From: Halobacillus locisalis | GTDB taxonomy: Bacteria; Bacillota; Bacilli; Bacillales; Halobacillaceae | Direction of reading: 5' to 3' | DNA length: 64,000 bases | NCBI RefSeq assembly: GCF_013694105.1 | Contig: NZ_JACEFG010000001.1 | Coordinates: 1,302,001 to 1,366,000, forward strand | In this document: positions 53,497-62,114 of the stretch, piece after piece | Position numbering within the stretch: position 1 is the first letter of the stretch | How the letters are laid out: the number at the start of each line of letters is the position of its first letter | Translations under genes and position numbers: made by a program | Notes under the pieces: generated by a model | Told to the model about the DNA's origin: nothing | What the model saw: the letters and a program-made list of their open reading frames with translations, nothing else | Databases searched by the model: none

Positions 53497-54312
53497 ATGG
53501 AAACATGGTATTATGTCGATTCTGGGCATTGCACACCAGCTATGAACATGGCTTTGGATGAAGCTCTCATGAATTGGCATCGCCAAGGGAACATCCCTCC
53601 CGTCCTTCGCTTTTATGGATGGGAACCAGCAGGATTATCTGTTGGGTATTTCCAAAAAGTAAAAGGGAAGATCGATCTAGAAGGAATCAAGCATCATGGT
53701 TATGAACTCGTCCGCAGGCAAACAGGAGGACGAGCTGTTTTGCATGACAAAGAACTGACTTATAGTGTAATTGTTTCAGAAGAGCATGAAGCGATGCCAG
53801 CCTCTGTTAAAGACGCTTACCTCGTCATCTCACGTGGCCTGTTGGAAGGCTTTCTGGAACTTGGGATCAAAGCAGAATTCGCTGTTCCTGAAGAGAAGCT
53901 CGGTACAACAGGATCTGCCGTCTGTTTCGAGGAGCCTTCATGGTATGAATTGATTGTAGAAGGGAAAAAAGCTGCAGGGAGCGCACAAACAAGAAAAAAA
54001 GGAATCATATTACAGCATGGTTCTATCCCGATTGACGTCGATGATGTAAAGCTCTTTGATATGTTCATATATAAAAATGAGCGAATAAAAGAACGGGCCC
54101 GTCGCGCTTTCAGTGATAAAGCTGTTGCGATCAACCAAATCCTTGAAACGCCTATTACGTTTAATGACACGAAGCATGCATTCAAAAAAGGGTTTGAGAA
54201 AGGGCTAGACATCCACTTGGAGCCTTTCGAACTCTCTGATGAACAGTGGCAGGAAGTCGAAGCCATTGCAGAACAACGGTACCGTTCAGACGAGTGGAAT
54301 TACTCAAGATAA
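53497..54312 (+). CDS. lipM: Octanoyltransferase LipM
   Basis: 271 residues, BPL/LPL fold. Transfers octanoyl from acyl carrier protein to the lipoyl domain of GcvH, the first step of lipoate synthesis in Bacillus. Motifs: RRQTGGRAVLHDKELTYSVI (73-92), catalytic Cys143 in SAVCFEEPSWYEL, and Lys in GKKAAGSAQ. The sequence matches LipM rather than LipB. Co-transcribed with lipA (18 nt gap). Confidence 0.93.
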   Translation: METWYYVDSGHCTPAMNMALDEALMNWHRQGNIPPVLRFYGWEPAGLSVGYFQKVKGKIDLEGIKHHGYELVRRQTGGRAVLHDKELTYSVIVSEEHEAMPASVKDAYLVISRGLLEGFLELGIKAEFAVPEEKLGTTGSAVCFEEPSWYELIVEGKKAAGSAQTRKKGIILQHGSIPIDVDDVKLFDMFIYKNERIKERARRAFSDKAVAINQILETPITFNDTKHAFKKGFEKGLDIHLEPFELSDEQWQEVEAIAEQRYRSDEWNYSR

Positions 54313-54330
54313 CTAAGGAGTGGAAATCAC

Positions 54331-55275
54331 ATGGCTAAAAAAGAGGAATACATAAGAAAGCCGGACTGGCTGAAAATCAAAATCAATACAAACAAATCTT
54401 ACACCGGCTTAAAGAAATTGATGCGCGACAAAAAGTTGAACACCGTCTGTGAAGAAGCCCGTTGCCCGAACATCCACGAATGCTGGAGTGAGAGAAAAAC
54501 GGCAACGTTCATGATTCTAGGAGATACTTGTACACGAGGATGTCGTTTCTGTGCTGTGAAAACAGGCCTTCCGAATGAATTGGACTGGGGCGAGCCGGAA
54601 CGTGTTGCCGATTCTGTTGAAATCATGGGACTGAAGCACGTTGTCGTAACAGCCGTCGCTCGTGATGACTTGAACGACGGAGGCGCTGCCGTATTTGCTG
54701 AAACGGTAAAAGCCATTCGTAACCGTGTACCAGGATGTACAGTAGAAATCCTCCCTTCTGATATGAAAGGCGACTATGACAGCCTTCATACATTAATGAG
54801 CGGTGAACCAGATATTTTCAACCATAACATTGAAACCGTTCGCCGCTTAACCAAGAAAGTACGTGCAAGAGCGATGTACGACCGATCTCTTGAGCTATTG
54901 CGCCGCGTGAAAGAAATCCGTCCAAACACGCCGACGAAATCAAGCCTTATGGTGGGGCTCGGGGAAACCAAAGAAGAAATTGTTCAGGCTATGGATGACC
55001 TTCTCGCCCATAATGTTGACATTATGACGATTGGACAATACCTCCAGCCGACCAAAAAGCATCTGAATGTTGAGCGCTACTATCATCCGGATGAATTCGA
55101 AGAACTTAAGCGAATCGCATTAGAAAAAGGCTTCAGCCACTGCGAAGCGGGTCCTATGGTACGTTCTTCTTACCACGCAGACGAACAGGTAAATGCCACA
55201 TCTGCTCAGCGCAGAATCAAGTACATGAAGGGATATGAATCCCAAGGCGAGGAATTAGATACAACAAACTTCTAA
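54331..55275 (+). CDS. lipA: Lipoyl synthase
   Basis: 314 residues, radical SAM enzyme that inserts two sulfurs into octanoyl groups on lipoyl domains. Both Fe-S clusters are visible: the auxiliary cluster [12 protein letters not shown] and the radical SAM cluster CTRGCRFC. A third family motif, the C-terminal RSSYHAD, supplies the auxiliary-cluster serine. It completes the lipoate pathway with LipM; OdhB, encoded 9 kb away, is a client enzyme. Confidence 0.95.
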   Translation: MAKKEEYIRKPDWLKIKINTNKSYTGLKKLMRDKKLNTVCEEARCPNIHECWSERKTATFMILGDTCTRGCRFCAVKTGLPNELDWGEPERVADSVEIMGLKHVVVTAVARDDLNDGGAAVFAETVKAIRNRVPGCTVEILPSDMKGDYDSLHTLMSGEPDIFNHNIETVRRLTKKVRARAMYDRSLELLRRVKEIRPNTPTKSSLMVGLGETKEEIVQAMDDLLAHNVDIMTIGQYLQPTKKHLNVERYYHPDEFEELKRIALEKGFSHCEAGPMVRSSYHADEQVNATSAQRRIKYMKGYESQGEELDTTNF

Positions 55276-55282
55276 TCAATCA

Positions 55283-55319
55283 GAACCCTGAACAATCATT
55301 CTCAAGATGTTCAGGGTTC
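55283..55319 (+). terminator. Hairpin after lipA
   Basis: Perfect 12-bp stem GAACCCTGAACA / TGTTCAGGGTTC with a 13-nt loop. The following T content is low, so termination may be partial. Confidence 0.55.
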
Positions 55320-55334
55320 GTCATCTTATTAAGA

Positions 55335-55732
55335 ATAGGGGTGGTTTTGAAACAACTCTCTTTCCTGCGGGGGAGCCGCCGAGCCTCCTCGGTCGTTGCA
55401 CTCCCTGTGGGGTATCGCCTAGGTCCTTCTCCCGCGGGAGTCTCGCTGTTTCAAAACCACCCCTTCCGACATGGAGAAGAACGAACCCTCAACGCGGTGT
55501 GTTATGTATCAAGATTTTCGCACACATGACTTTTATGTGAAGTGAACCAGCATGGCCGAAGTTTTCGTTCTCCTAATAAAAGTAAGAAGGGCCGGGAAAT
55601 GGCGAGACTCCTGTGGGATGTACATGATCGGTGAGATGCCGCAAGGCGAAGCCTGAGGAAGCTCACCACATGCCCTCGGAAAGCGAGTCATTTCCCGGCC
55701 CTTCAAACGCTACACAATGCAACGGAAACCAC
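55335..55732. repeat. Composite dispersed repeat, copy 2
   Basis: Same plan and orientation as 35745-36165. Half 1 (55338-55463) is closed by a perfect 17-bp stem (55338-55354 / 55447-55463). Half 2 (55589-55701) is closed by GGGCCGGGAAATG / CATTTCCCGGCCC, inside an outer stem GTTTTCGTT (55561-55569) / AACGGAAAC (55721-55729). Both half 2 segments are 113 nt, and half 1 measured on the shared stem is 116 nt in both copies; the connector differs in length and sequence. Between lipA and the Gly/Tyr-rich gene. Confidence 0.85.
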
Positions 55733-55771
55733 TAGAAGGTATCAACAATAAGCCTTATAAGCAAATAACGA

Positions 55772-55805
55772 AATCCCCTCTGAAGGAGAGCCTTCAGAGG
55801 GGATT
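55772..55805. terminator. Terminator of Gly/Tyr-rich gene
   Basis: Perfect 15-bp stem AATCCCCTCTGAAGG / CCTTCAGAGGGGATT with loop AGAG; T-rich on the plus-strand side, weaker on the minus side. Confidence 0.75.
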
Positions 55806-55812
55806 GTTTTGT

Positions 55813-56064
55813 TTACCAGAAACCACCATACGGAGGACGGCCATAGTAGCCTCCACCGCCATAATAGCCACCATAATAAGGAGGACGGTAGTATGGAGGT
55901 CTTGGTCCATAGAATCCGCCGCCACCATATAGCCCTGGAGCGATAGCACCGCCTAGAAACCCACCAAGTAAACCTCCAGCGAACGGTCCGAAAAAGAACC
56001 GTTCATCGTCTTCACGGAAGCCGTCTTCATAAGGATACGGTTGTTGATAAGGAAAATGATTCAT
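55813..56064 (-). CDS. Gly/Tyr/Pro-rich small protein, possible spore coat component
   Basis: 83 residues. N-terminal acidic part (MNHFPYQQPYPYEDGFREDD), a hydrophobic Gly-rich middle (GPFAGGLLGGFLGGAIAPGLYGG) and a Tyr/Gly/Pro-rich tail with PPYYRPPYYGGYYGGGG. This composition is common among small spore coat and exosporium proteins, but no family is assigned. ATG preceded by GGAGG at a workable distance. Monocistronic. Confidence 0.7.
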   Translation of the reverse strand: MNHFPYQQPYPYEDGFREDDERFFFGPFAGGLLGGFLGGAIAPGLYGGGGFYGPRPPYYRPPYYGGYYGGGGYYGRPPYGGFW

Positions 56065-56180
56065 TCCTATGCCTCCATTTCACTCTTGGTTATTCACCTA
56101 CTCTTCAACCTATGTCACCGTCCTGTTCTTTGTATGGGCACGTGTCTTTGGGTAGAGAATAAAATTAGATGGACAAACAA

Positions 56181-56209
56181 TTCACATCACATTGGAAATA
56201 AGGTATAAT
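56181..56209 (+). promoter_or_regulatory. Promoter of 35-codon gene
   Basis: TTCACA (56181-56186), 17-nt spacer, TATAAT (56204-56209), 45 nt before the ATG. Confidence 0.65.
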
Positions 56210-56253
56210 GAAATCAGTCATACTTGTCTGGTAGATAAAGGAGGAAATAGTTC

Positions 56254-56361
56254 ATGAATCTTACATTGATCATCCTTGTAAGCTTAGCCTTTTTGTCAGC
56301 GATCTTCTCTGCAGGGTACGACATCAAAGGTGGTAAACCAAAGAAAAGCACACAAATATAA
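56254..56361 (+). CDS. Small membrane protein (35 residues)
   Basis: Starts MNLTLIILVSLAFLSAIFSA, one membrane segment, then a basic tail GYDIKGGKPKKSTQI. GGAGG is 8-9 nt before the ATG, a good sigma-A promoter lies upstream, and a strong terminator lies directly after the stop. No family name is recognised. A gene of this size with full expression signals is very likely real. Confidence 0.75.
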   Translation: MNLTLIILVSLAFLSAIFSAGYDIKGGKPKKSTQI

Positions 56362-56390
56362 AAAACGCATCCCTCGTGGATGCGTTTTTT
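56360..56390. terminator. Bidirectional terminator, small gene / trmL
   Basis: Stem AAAAAACGCATCC / GGATGCGTTTTTT, loop CTCGT; it serves the 35-codon gene on the plus strand and trmL on the minus strand. Confidence 0.9.
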
Positions 56391-56399
56391 CTTTTGATA

Positions 56400-56876
56400 C
56401 TATTTGATCAAATTCGGAAACCCTTGTTGCTTGAGAGCGTCGAACAAGATGATGGAAACGGTATTCGATAAATTCAATGAACGTACTTGTCCTGTCATCG
56501 GGATGCGTAAACATTGATCTTCAAGCCCTTCGAGCAAAGATGTTGGAATCCCGTCACTTTCCCGCCCGAAAATGAATAGTAGCTCTCTTTCTGTCGAACT
56601 GAAATCAAAATCTGCATACGATTTTGTTCCGAAGTTTTCGATATAATAATATTCGCCATCTGGAAACGCCGCATACAATTCATCAATCGAATCGTAATAA
56701 TGGATTTTCACATCGTGCCAGTAGTCTAAACCTGCACGCCTGAGCATTTTATCATCGGTAGAAAAGCCGAGCGGACGAATCAAATGTAATTCAGAGTCTG
56801 TAGCCAAACATGTACGAGCGATATTTCCCGTGTTGGCTGGGATTTCTGGTTGAAATAATACAATATGATTTGGCAT
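56400..56876 (-). CDS. trmL: tRNA (cytidine/uridine-34 2'-O)-methyltransferase TrmL
   Basis: 158 residues, SPOUT fold with the trefoil-knot SAM site: N-terminal FQPEIPANTGNIARTCLAT, FGRESDGIP and IPMTGQVRSLNLSNTVSI. It methylates the wobble nucleotide of tRNA-Leu isoacceptors. Formerly CspR/YibK. Follows the YhbB-like gene by 50 nt, as in B. subtilis yhbB-cspR. Confidence 0.93.
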   Translation of the reverse strand: MPNHIVLFQPEIPANTGNIARTCLATDSELHLIRPLGFSTDDKMLRRAGLDYWHDVKIHYYDSIDELYAAFPDGEYYYIENFGTKSYADFDFSSTERELLFIFGRESDGIPTSLLEGLEDQCLRIPMTGQVRSLNLSNTVSIILFDALKQQGFPNLIK

Positions 56877-56926
56877 ATTTTCACCTCAGTCTAGTCTTTG
56901 TCAACTAGGCTATTATATCATACACA

Positions 56927-57790
56927 TCAACCATCAATATGGAAAAACTTATATTGAATATTGGGTGTGTAGGCGGTTGAGTCTTCATACGCCCAATACC
57001 TGTGACGGCTATTGGAGGTGTGGGCATTGACCAAAGGCATTCCATCGCTGTTTTTCTTCACTACGATGGTATTATGATCGAACCGGCCATTCCCTTGAAA
57101 GTCGTAACAGATGACATCTCCTAAAGAAAGTTGATCAGCCGAGGATACCTCACTCGCTGTCAGTCCTCGTCTCGATCCACTCAAATACCATCTTAAGGCA
57201 TGGGCGACCGCCCAACTATAGCTCCAAGTATTCCCGCTATACCACCACCCTTTTGACCGGTTCGGTGCCCCCCACATAGGTGCACCACCGGCACGCAAAC
57301 ATTGTGAAATGTAATTTGTGCAATCAACATCAAAGTGTTTATACGCTGGGTTATAACTGTTCCACCAACGCTCTGCATACCGTACGGCTTCCCTACGGTT
57401 ATAGGTGAACGGTTCACGTTCCTCCTCTTCCTTTTCCACAAAGTCAGAAGACATCCGTGCATCTGTTTCAAGAGCTGTCTCCGTTTGGATATTTTGCTTA
57501 ATCAAGTCCTCTCCAAAGAAGGCAGCCGTGCCTTTATACATCCCCTCTTCCAAGTAAAACTTACGCCCTTCTTTCATTAAACAGGTCAAGGTTAACAGAT
57601 ACTGAAGGGAAGAATGACGGCCATAGGCATTTCGATGAAAGGGTTGGATGGTAAACGTGATTCTCTGCAGGTGCCCACCACGTTCCGTAAACCCCCTCAC
57701 TTTCCTTTGTAGCCACATCTCCTCTTCCTGTTCCATTAATCGATCTATAATTCCTTCCCAATATCTTTGAAGTTGATAGGTTAGGCTCAC
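56927..57790 (-). CDS. Amidase-domain protein, YhbB-like
   Basis: 287 residues. The C-terminal half is an Amidase_6 domain (about 130-287; YNRREAVRYAERWWNSYNP, DVDCTNYISQCLRAGG with the likely catalytic Cys, and SLGDVICYDFQGNGRFDHNTIVV with the His). The N-terminal part is helical, unlike known folds. No signal peptide is seen. The start is GTG at 57790 after GGGAGGAGGGG. It matches the B. subtilis order queG-yhbB-cspR. The substrate is probably a peptide or peptidoglycan stem (inference). Confidence 0.82.
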   Translation of the reverse strand: MSLTYQLQRYWEGIIDRLMEQEEEMWLQRKVRGFTERGGHLQRITFTIQPFHRNAYGRHSSLQYLLTLTCLMKEGRKFYLEEGMYKGTAAFFGEDLIKQNIQTETALETDARMSSDFVEKEEEEREPFTYNRREAVRYAERWWNSYNPAYKHFDVDCTNYISQCLRAGGAPMWGAPNRSKGWWYSGNTWSYSWAVAHALRWYLSGSRRGLTASEVSSADQLSLGDVICYDFQGNGRFDHNTIVVKKNSDGMPLVNAHTSNSRHRYWAYEDSTAYTPNIQYKFFHIDG

Positions 57791-57842
57791 TTCTTCCCCT
57801 CCTCCCTTCATCGTATGAAGGAAAGAATCATTCCATACAAAA

Positions 57843-57870
57843 AACCGCTCTTCCGATGGGAAGGGCGGTT
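57843..57870 (-). terminator. Terminator of queG-ogt operon
   Basis: Twelve-bp stem AACCGCCCTTCC / GGAAGAGCGGTT (one mismatch), loop CATC, followed on the minus strand by TTTTTT. Confidence 0.85.
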
Positions 57871-58417
57871 AAGGTTGATTGGTTACAATGGTTCGTTGTT
57901 TCTCGAAGTCTAACAATTGCTGCTTTTTCTCTAATCCACCAGCATATCCGACCAGCTTCCCATTGCTTCCAATGACACGGTGACACGGAACAACAACGGA
58001 GAACGGATTTTGATTGATGGCACCACCTACAGCACGAATCGCCTTAGGGCTGTGCATGGCAGTGGCAATTTCTTTATAAGAACGCGTCTCTCCAAATGGA
58101 ATATCGTGAAGAAGGGTTCTCCACGTTTTTCTTTGAAAGTCGGTACCATAGCAATTTAAAGGAAGGGTAAACTCATCTCTCTCACCCTCAAAGTATTGCA
58201 ACATCTCTTTCTTCGTTTGGCTCACATAGGGATGCTCTGGATCGTAGACCAATTCCCCTTTTAGAAGATGCTTCTTCTTCCATGCTTGAAAAGAGGCGAG
58301 ACGGTCTTCATACGTGCCAAAATCAATACGACATACCCCACTATCATTAGCTAGAACCGTCATAGATCCTATAGGGGTCTCGAACGAGTCATAGTACATG
58401 AAAGACCGATGATTCAT
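57869..58417 (-). CDS. ogt: Methylated-DNA--protein-cysteine methyltransferase
   Basis: 182 residues. The alkyl-acceptor Cys is in PCHRVIGSNG (residue 145); the helix-turn-helix DNA-binding region is FGETRSYKEIATAMHSPKAIRAVG. It repairs O6-alkylguanine by suicide transfer. The ATG at 58417 is preferred to 58423 because AGGAG is 6 nt upstream of it. Third gene after the PF09818 ATPase and queG, ended by a terminator. Confidence 0.92.
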   Translation of the reverse strand: MNHRSFMYYDSFETPIGSMTVLANDSGVCRIDFGTYEDRLASFQAWKKKHLLKGELVYDPEHPYVSQTKKEMLQYFEGERDEFTLPLNCYGTDFQRKTWRTLLHDIPFGETRSYKEIATAMHSPKAIRAVGGAINQNPFSVVVPCHRVIGSNGKLVGYAGGLEKKQQLLDFEKQRTIVTNQP

Positions 58418-58475
58418 AGACATCTCCTTCTCTTACAAAATTCTTAGAGTCTATTATTACATGCATGATGAATGG

Positions 58476-59609
58476 TTATTGGAACTCGAATTGGAGCCCT
58501 TTTTCCATTTCAACGAGTACTTGTGAATCTTCCTCTTTGATCATAGCATCTTTAATAGCTTCATAACAGTCCTTTTTGCCAATTTTTCCAAGTCCCCACG
58601 CAGCCGTTCCTCGAATAACAGGGCGGGGATCTTCTTTCATCAAGCGAACCAACTCATCCACTGACGTTTCATCTTTATAATGAGCAAGTGCGATGATCGC
58701 GTTTCTTTGAATCGGTTTCTTCCCGCGCCACGAACCGGATATCGGACCGTAAGTTTCTTTGAATTGTCGATTGGAAATAGAAAGTAGTGGAATAAGTTTT
58801 GGTTTCACAACCTCAGGATCGGGCTCGAATTCTTCGTGTAAATGAAAATCTTTTTTACGATTTTTTGGACAGACGGTTTGGCATGTGTCACATCCGTACA
58901 GTCGGTTCCCGATCTTCGTCCGGAATTCATCCGGCAAGAAGTCCTTCGTTTGAGTAAGAAAAGCAATGCATCTCTGCGCGTTCAGTTGGCCGCCTTGTAC
59001 TAAGGCATCTGTTGGACACGCGTCAACGCATATATTGCAGTCTCCACAACTATCATCGACCGGTTCATCCGGCGCAAACGGAATGTTGGTCACAATTTCT
59101 CCTAGATATACATATGATCCGAATTCAGGAGTGATCACGGCACAGTTTTTACCGCTAAATCCAATTCCTGCCCTTTCCGCGACAGCACGGTCAGAAAGTT
59201 CTCCTGTGTCGACCATTGACTTCATTTCAACTTCTGGGAAATGCTGTTGGATAAAGGCACCCAGCTTATTCAGGCGATCACGCAGCACGTCATGATAATC
59301 CCGCCCCCAAGATGCTCGACAAAAAATACCACGTCGATCACCTTTTTTACTTCTAGGTGCATCGTGCATTTTAGAAGGGTAGGCCAGGGCGATGGAGATA
59401 ATCGATTGAGCTCCAGGCATTAACCGCCCTGGTTCCGTTCGCTCTTCGACGCTTCCTTTTTCAAAACCTGATTGATAACTTAACTCTTGTTGTCGAATTA
59501 AACGTCCTTTGAGTTCACCGAACACATCGGCAGAGGCAAAGCCAATTTTATCAATGCCAATCTCTTTGCTGTACGCAATTACTTCTTCTTTAAACTGATG
59601 GAAATCCAC
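58476..59609 (-). CDS. queG: Epoxyqueuosine reductase
   Basis: 377 residues. Cobalamin- and Fe-S-dependent last step of queuosine synthesis in tRNA. Two 4Fe-4S motifs: CGDCNICVDACPTDAL and CDTCQTVCPKNR. The N-terminal half binds cobalamin (DIGFASADVFGEL; MVDTGELSDRAVAERAGIGF). The C-terminus carries HEAT repeats (RGTAAWGLGKIG), a QueG feature. It starts 16 nt after the PF09818 ATPase gene. Confidence 0.94.
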   Translation of the reverse strand: MDFHQFKEEVIAYSKEIGIDKIGFASADVFGELKGRLIRQQELSYQSGFEKGSVEERTEPGRLMPGAQSIISIALAYPSKMHDAPRSKKGDRRGIFCRASWGRDYHDVLRDRLNKLGAFIQQHFPEVEMKSMVDTGELSDRAVAERAGIGFSGKNCAVITPEFGSYVYLGEIVTNIPFAPDEPVDDSCGDCNICVDACPTDALVQGGQLNAQRCIAFLTQTKDFLPDEFRTKIGNRLYGCDTCQTVCPKNRKKDFHLHEEFEPDPEVVKPKLIPLLSISNRQFKETYGPISGSWRGKKPIQRNAIIALAHYKDETSVDELVRLMKEDPRPVIRGTAAWGLGKIGKKDCYEAIKDAMIKEEDSQVLVEMEKGLQFEFQ

Positions 59610-59625
59610 CCCGACTCCCTCCTTT

Positions 59626-61335
59626 CTATCTTAAATCTTTCACTTTTGCTGTTCGAATACGGTTTAATGTTGCCGCTATTTCAAAACGCCTTGGTCGGGC
59701 TAACTCTCCTGGATGTTGATTCTGAAATGGTGCAAAAGAGGCTAATCCTTGCTCGTCCAATTGTCGTTCTAGTTCGTCTAACAGTTTCGCTAGCGACTGT
59801 TCCTTTTTGAGCCGTCCTTTTTTATCTAAATGCATAATGAGATCGGCAATGAAACGGGTTTGAGATGGATCCACAAGTTGCTCCACATCAGATAAATCAA
59901 TATCCGTTCTCCCCATGATGATTAAACCTTGACCTTTAGCCTGTACTTTTTCCTTTTTACCTTTTCTCGTCTTTAAACTATTCGGCAGAAAGGATCGCTG
60001 AGGAATGGATCCGAATGTCGGTTCAGACATCTCGCTTCGGTTCATTGGATAACGGCGAGCAATGTCTTTGGCACGAATCGTTGCATTAGCCGGAATATAT
60101 TGATCCATCATGATGACATCATCGGCCACTTGAAAATAATCGCCAGATCCGCCCATCACCATAATGGTTGAAATATCAAGTTCATCACGCATTTGCTTGA
60201 TTTTATCAATAAATGGCGTAATCGGTTCTTTCTCTTTTACGACTAGCTCCTGCATTCTTTCATCTCGAATCATGAAATTCGTAGCACTCGTATCTTCATC
60301 AATCAAAAGAGTCCCAGCTTCCGCTTCTAAAGCCTCCATTACATTGGTGGCCTGAGATGTACTTCCGCTTGCGTTTTCTGTTGTGAAACGGCTCGTATCC
60401 GTTCCATGAGGAAGGTTCTTAATGAAAGGTGAAATATCCACTGAGGATACATGACGACCGTCCTCAGCTCGCACTTTGACCGCTGAGCGATCTGTCAGTA
60501 CGTATTCACGACCGTCTCCCTTTATATGAGGATACACCCCTCGTTCGATGGCATTCAAGAGGGTACTTTTACCATGATAACCGCCTCCGACAATCAATAC
60601 AATCCCCTTCTTCATAGCCATTCCTGTAATCGGTTCCTTTTGATGAGGGATGGAGAAGGAGACACGATTCTCTTCAGGGCTTTTGAAAGGCACTGCTTCT
60701 TTCATAGGTCGATTACTTACTCCACTTTTTCTCGGCAAAATCGAACCATCCGCGACGAATGATACCCAATCATTCTTCTCCATCTCTTCATAGATCGCAT
60801 CGTGTTGATCGGCTAGCTGACTTGCTGCATGCAAGGTATGATTCTTTATAGAAAAAATGGATTGTTCCATAATCTCAGGAATCAACGTGAAGAACAACTT
60901 CTCTGCTTGTTTACCATTGATCCGACGCCCGTTTGCAGGCAACCCTACGGTCATACAAACCGTTGTTCCATCAGGGCCAAAGGTCACCGCTGTTCTCTCG
61001 AGAATTTCCTGACCTGGCTGATCAATGGCTACCATACCACTCTTTCCTGAACCTTTTACAGATTGATCATTGTTATGAATGGCACGAGCAACTGCTCTTG
61101 TGAACTGATCTTCCGTATAGATTTGTCTACGCTTGGTTTCTTTCCATTCTGATTGAATCTTCCTCTGATCATCAGGTACGATGACTCTTATTTTAGAAGG
61201 CGCCGCAAATGGGTCGCCCTGAACGTAATCGATTTTCAATGTGTACTTCTGGAACGGATAAGTTCCTTGAATTCCTTTATATCCTTTATAACTTTTACCA
61301 TCGATTTGTTTCAATTGCTGCTCTAATTTCTGCAT
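59626..61335 (-). CDS. Predicted ABC-class ATPase (PF09818)
   Basis: 569 residues, uncharacterised ABC-type ATPase family. Walker A is GGGYHGKSTLL (about 250-260), Walker B GTLLIDEDTSATNFM, and a signature-like AENASGSTSQATNVMEALE. N-terminal domain LKQIDGKSYKGYKGIQGTY precedes the nucleotide-binding region. No membrane segments, so it is not a transporter. It is often mis-named as isopentenyl-diphosphate isomerase in databases. First gene of the operon with queG and ogt; the link to tRNA or DNA modification is by position only. Confidence 0.85.
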   Translation of the reverse strand: MQKLEQQLKQIDGKSYKGYKGIQGTYPFQKYTLKIDYVQGDPFAAPSKIRVIVPDDQRKIQSEWKETKRRQIYTEDQFTRAVARAIHNNDQSVKGSGKSGMVAIDQPGQEILERTAVTFGPDGTTVCMTVGLPANGRRINGKQAEKLFFTLIPEIMEQSIFSIKNHTLHAASQLADQHDAIYEEMEKNDWVSFVADGSILPRKSGVSNRPMKEAVPFKSPEENRVSFSIPHQKEPITGMAMKKGIVLIVGGGYHGKSTLLNAIERGVYPHIKGDGREYVLTDRSAVKVRAEDGRHVSSVDISPFIKNLPHGTDTSRFTTENASGSTSQATNVMEALEAEAGTLLIDEDTSATNFMIRDERMQELVVKEKEPITPFIDKIKQMRDELDISTIMVMGGSGDYFQVADDVIMMDQYIPANATIRAKDIARRYPMNRSEMSEPTFGSIPQRSFLPNSLKTRKGKKEKVQAKGQGLIIMGRTDIDLSDVEQLVDPSQTRFIADLIMHLDKKGRLKKEQSLAKLLDELERQLDEQGLASFAPFQNQHPGELARPRRFEIAATLNRIRTAKVKDLR

Positions 61336-61395
61336 AGTTTTCCCTCCTACAAAAAGTATCTCATTAAGAGGTTTATCCTTTTTTAGTCAATAAAA

Positions 61396-61435
61396 AACGC
61401 AATGCTTCGTTACCCAATTAACGAAACACTGCGTT
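61396..61435 (-). terminator. Terminator of tRNA-Gly
   Basis: Seventeen-bp stem (61396-61412 / 61419-61435, two G-U pairs) with a 6-nt loop, followed on the minus strand by TTTTTT. Confidence 0.85.
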
Positions 61436-61488
61436 GTTCACATAGTATAAAAATAAGTACAGCGCCACTACTTACAGAAGTGACTAAG

Positions 61489-61559
61489 AGCGGGTGAAGG
61501 GAATCGAACCCTCATCATCAGCTTGGAAGGCTGAGGTTTTACCACTAAACTACACCCGC
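61489..61559 (-). tRNA. tRNA-Gly(UCC)
   Basis: 71 nt. The acceptor stem GCGGGTG / CACCCGC is perfect, the D-arm has GTAGTTTAGTGGTAAAAC, the anticodon loop is CTTCCAA with anticodon TCC in a CAGC / GCTG stem, and the T-arm is AGGGTTCGATTCCCT. CCA is not encoded (TCT follows). A promoter and terminator of its own make it a single-gene unit. Confidence 0.95.
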
Positions 61560-61620
61560 ATATAAACCATTCTTGCAAAGCATATGTTGTCTGACAACCA
61601 ACCTCTTTGCTACATTTGTA

Positions 61621-61649
61621 ATTATAACAACCACGTTTTAGTGTTGCAA
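61621..61649 (-). promoter_or_regulatory. Promoter of tRNA-Gly
   Basis: TTGCAA (61644-61649), 17-nt spacer, TATAAT (61621-61626), with TGT before the -10, on the minus strand. Confidence 0.8.
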
Positions 61650-61826
61650 CACAAAATTTACGTTTTTTTGTCGAAAACTTAACTTCTCATTCATATTGGA
61701 AGCTAGTACCCCTTGTTTTACTTAGTATATGACGTCTGATCAAGAGATAAACCCTTTAATGAAATTTAAAAAGTGAAACTTTTTTCTTCCTTGTTCGTAA
61801 ATAGATAAAAAAGGGGGGGGCCGGTC

Positions 61827-62015
61827 ATGATTAATTTATTTCTCGGGATTATGATGCTTGGCATTCTCGGGTTATTTATATGGAGTTATGCATTCGATCC
61901 GAACAATGGATTGGTTGTTTCTTTCTCTAAAAAGAAATTTGTTTTCACATTAACCATCATTCTATTACTTACTCTCTACCTTCTATCTACAGGAATCTAT
62001 CACACCTTCCTGTAA
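61827..62015 (+). CDS. Small membrane protein (62 residues)
   Basis: Starts MINLFLGIMMLGILGLFIWS, with two membrane segments (about 3-21 and 38-57), joined by a loop with FDPNNGLVVSFSKKK. A G-rich stretch GGGGGGGG lies just upstream of the ATG as the ribosome binding site. The bidirectional terminator at 62085-62109 follows. No family is recognised. Confidence 0.6.
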   Translation: MINLFLGIMMLGILGLFIWSYAFDPNNGLVVSFSKKKFVFTLTIILLLTLYLLSTGIYHTFL

Positions 62016-62084
62016 CGGATCACACCTTAAACCTTTTTCTAAAAGAGGGTATTGACCTCTGACTCATCCTCTATAAAAAATCAA

Positions 62085-62109
62085 AAAGCCGCCTGATGCA
62101 GGCGGCTTT
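62085..62109. terminator. Bidirectional terminator
   Basis: Perfect 11-bp stem AAAGCCGCCTG / CAGGCGGCTTT with loop ATG; it serves the convergent 62-codon gene and the 150-codon gene. Confidence 0.85.
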
Positions 62110-62114
62110 CTCTT

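Noticed and set aside
35745-55732. Insertion sequences bounding the repeated elements
   Set aside because: No transposase remnant, and target duplications could not be identified by eye.
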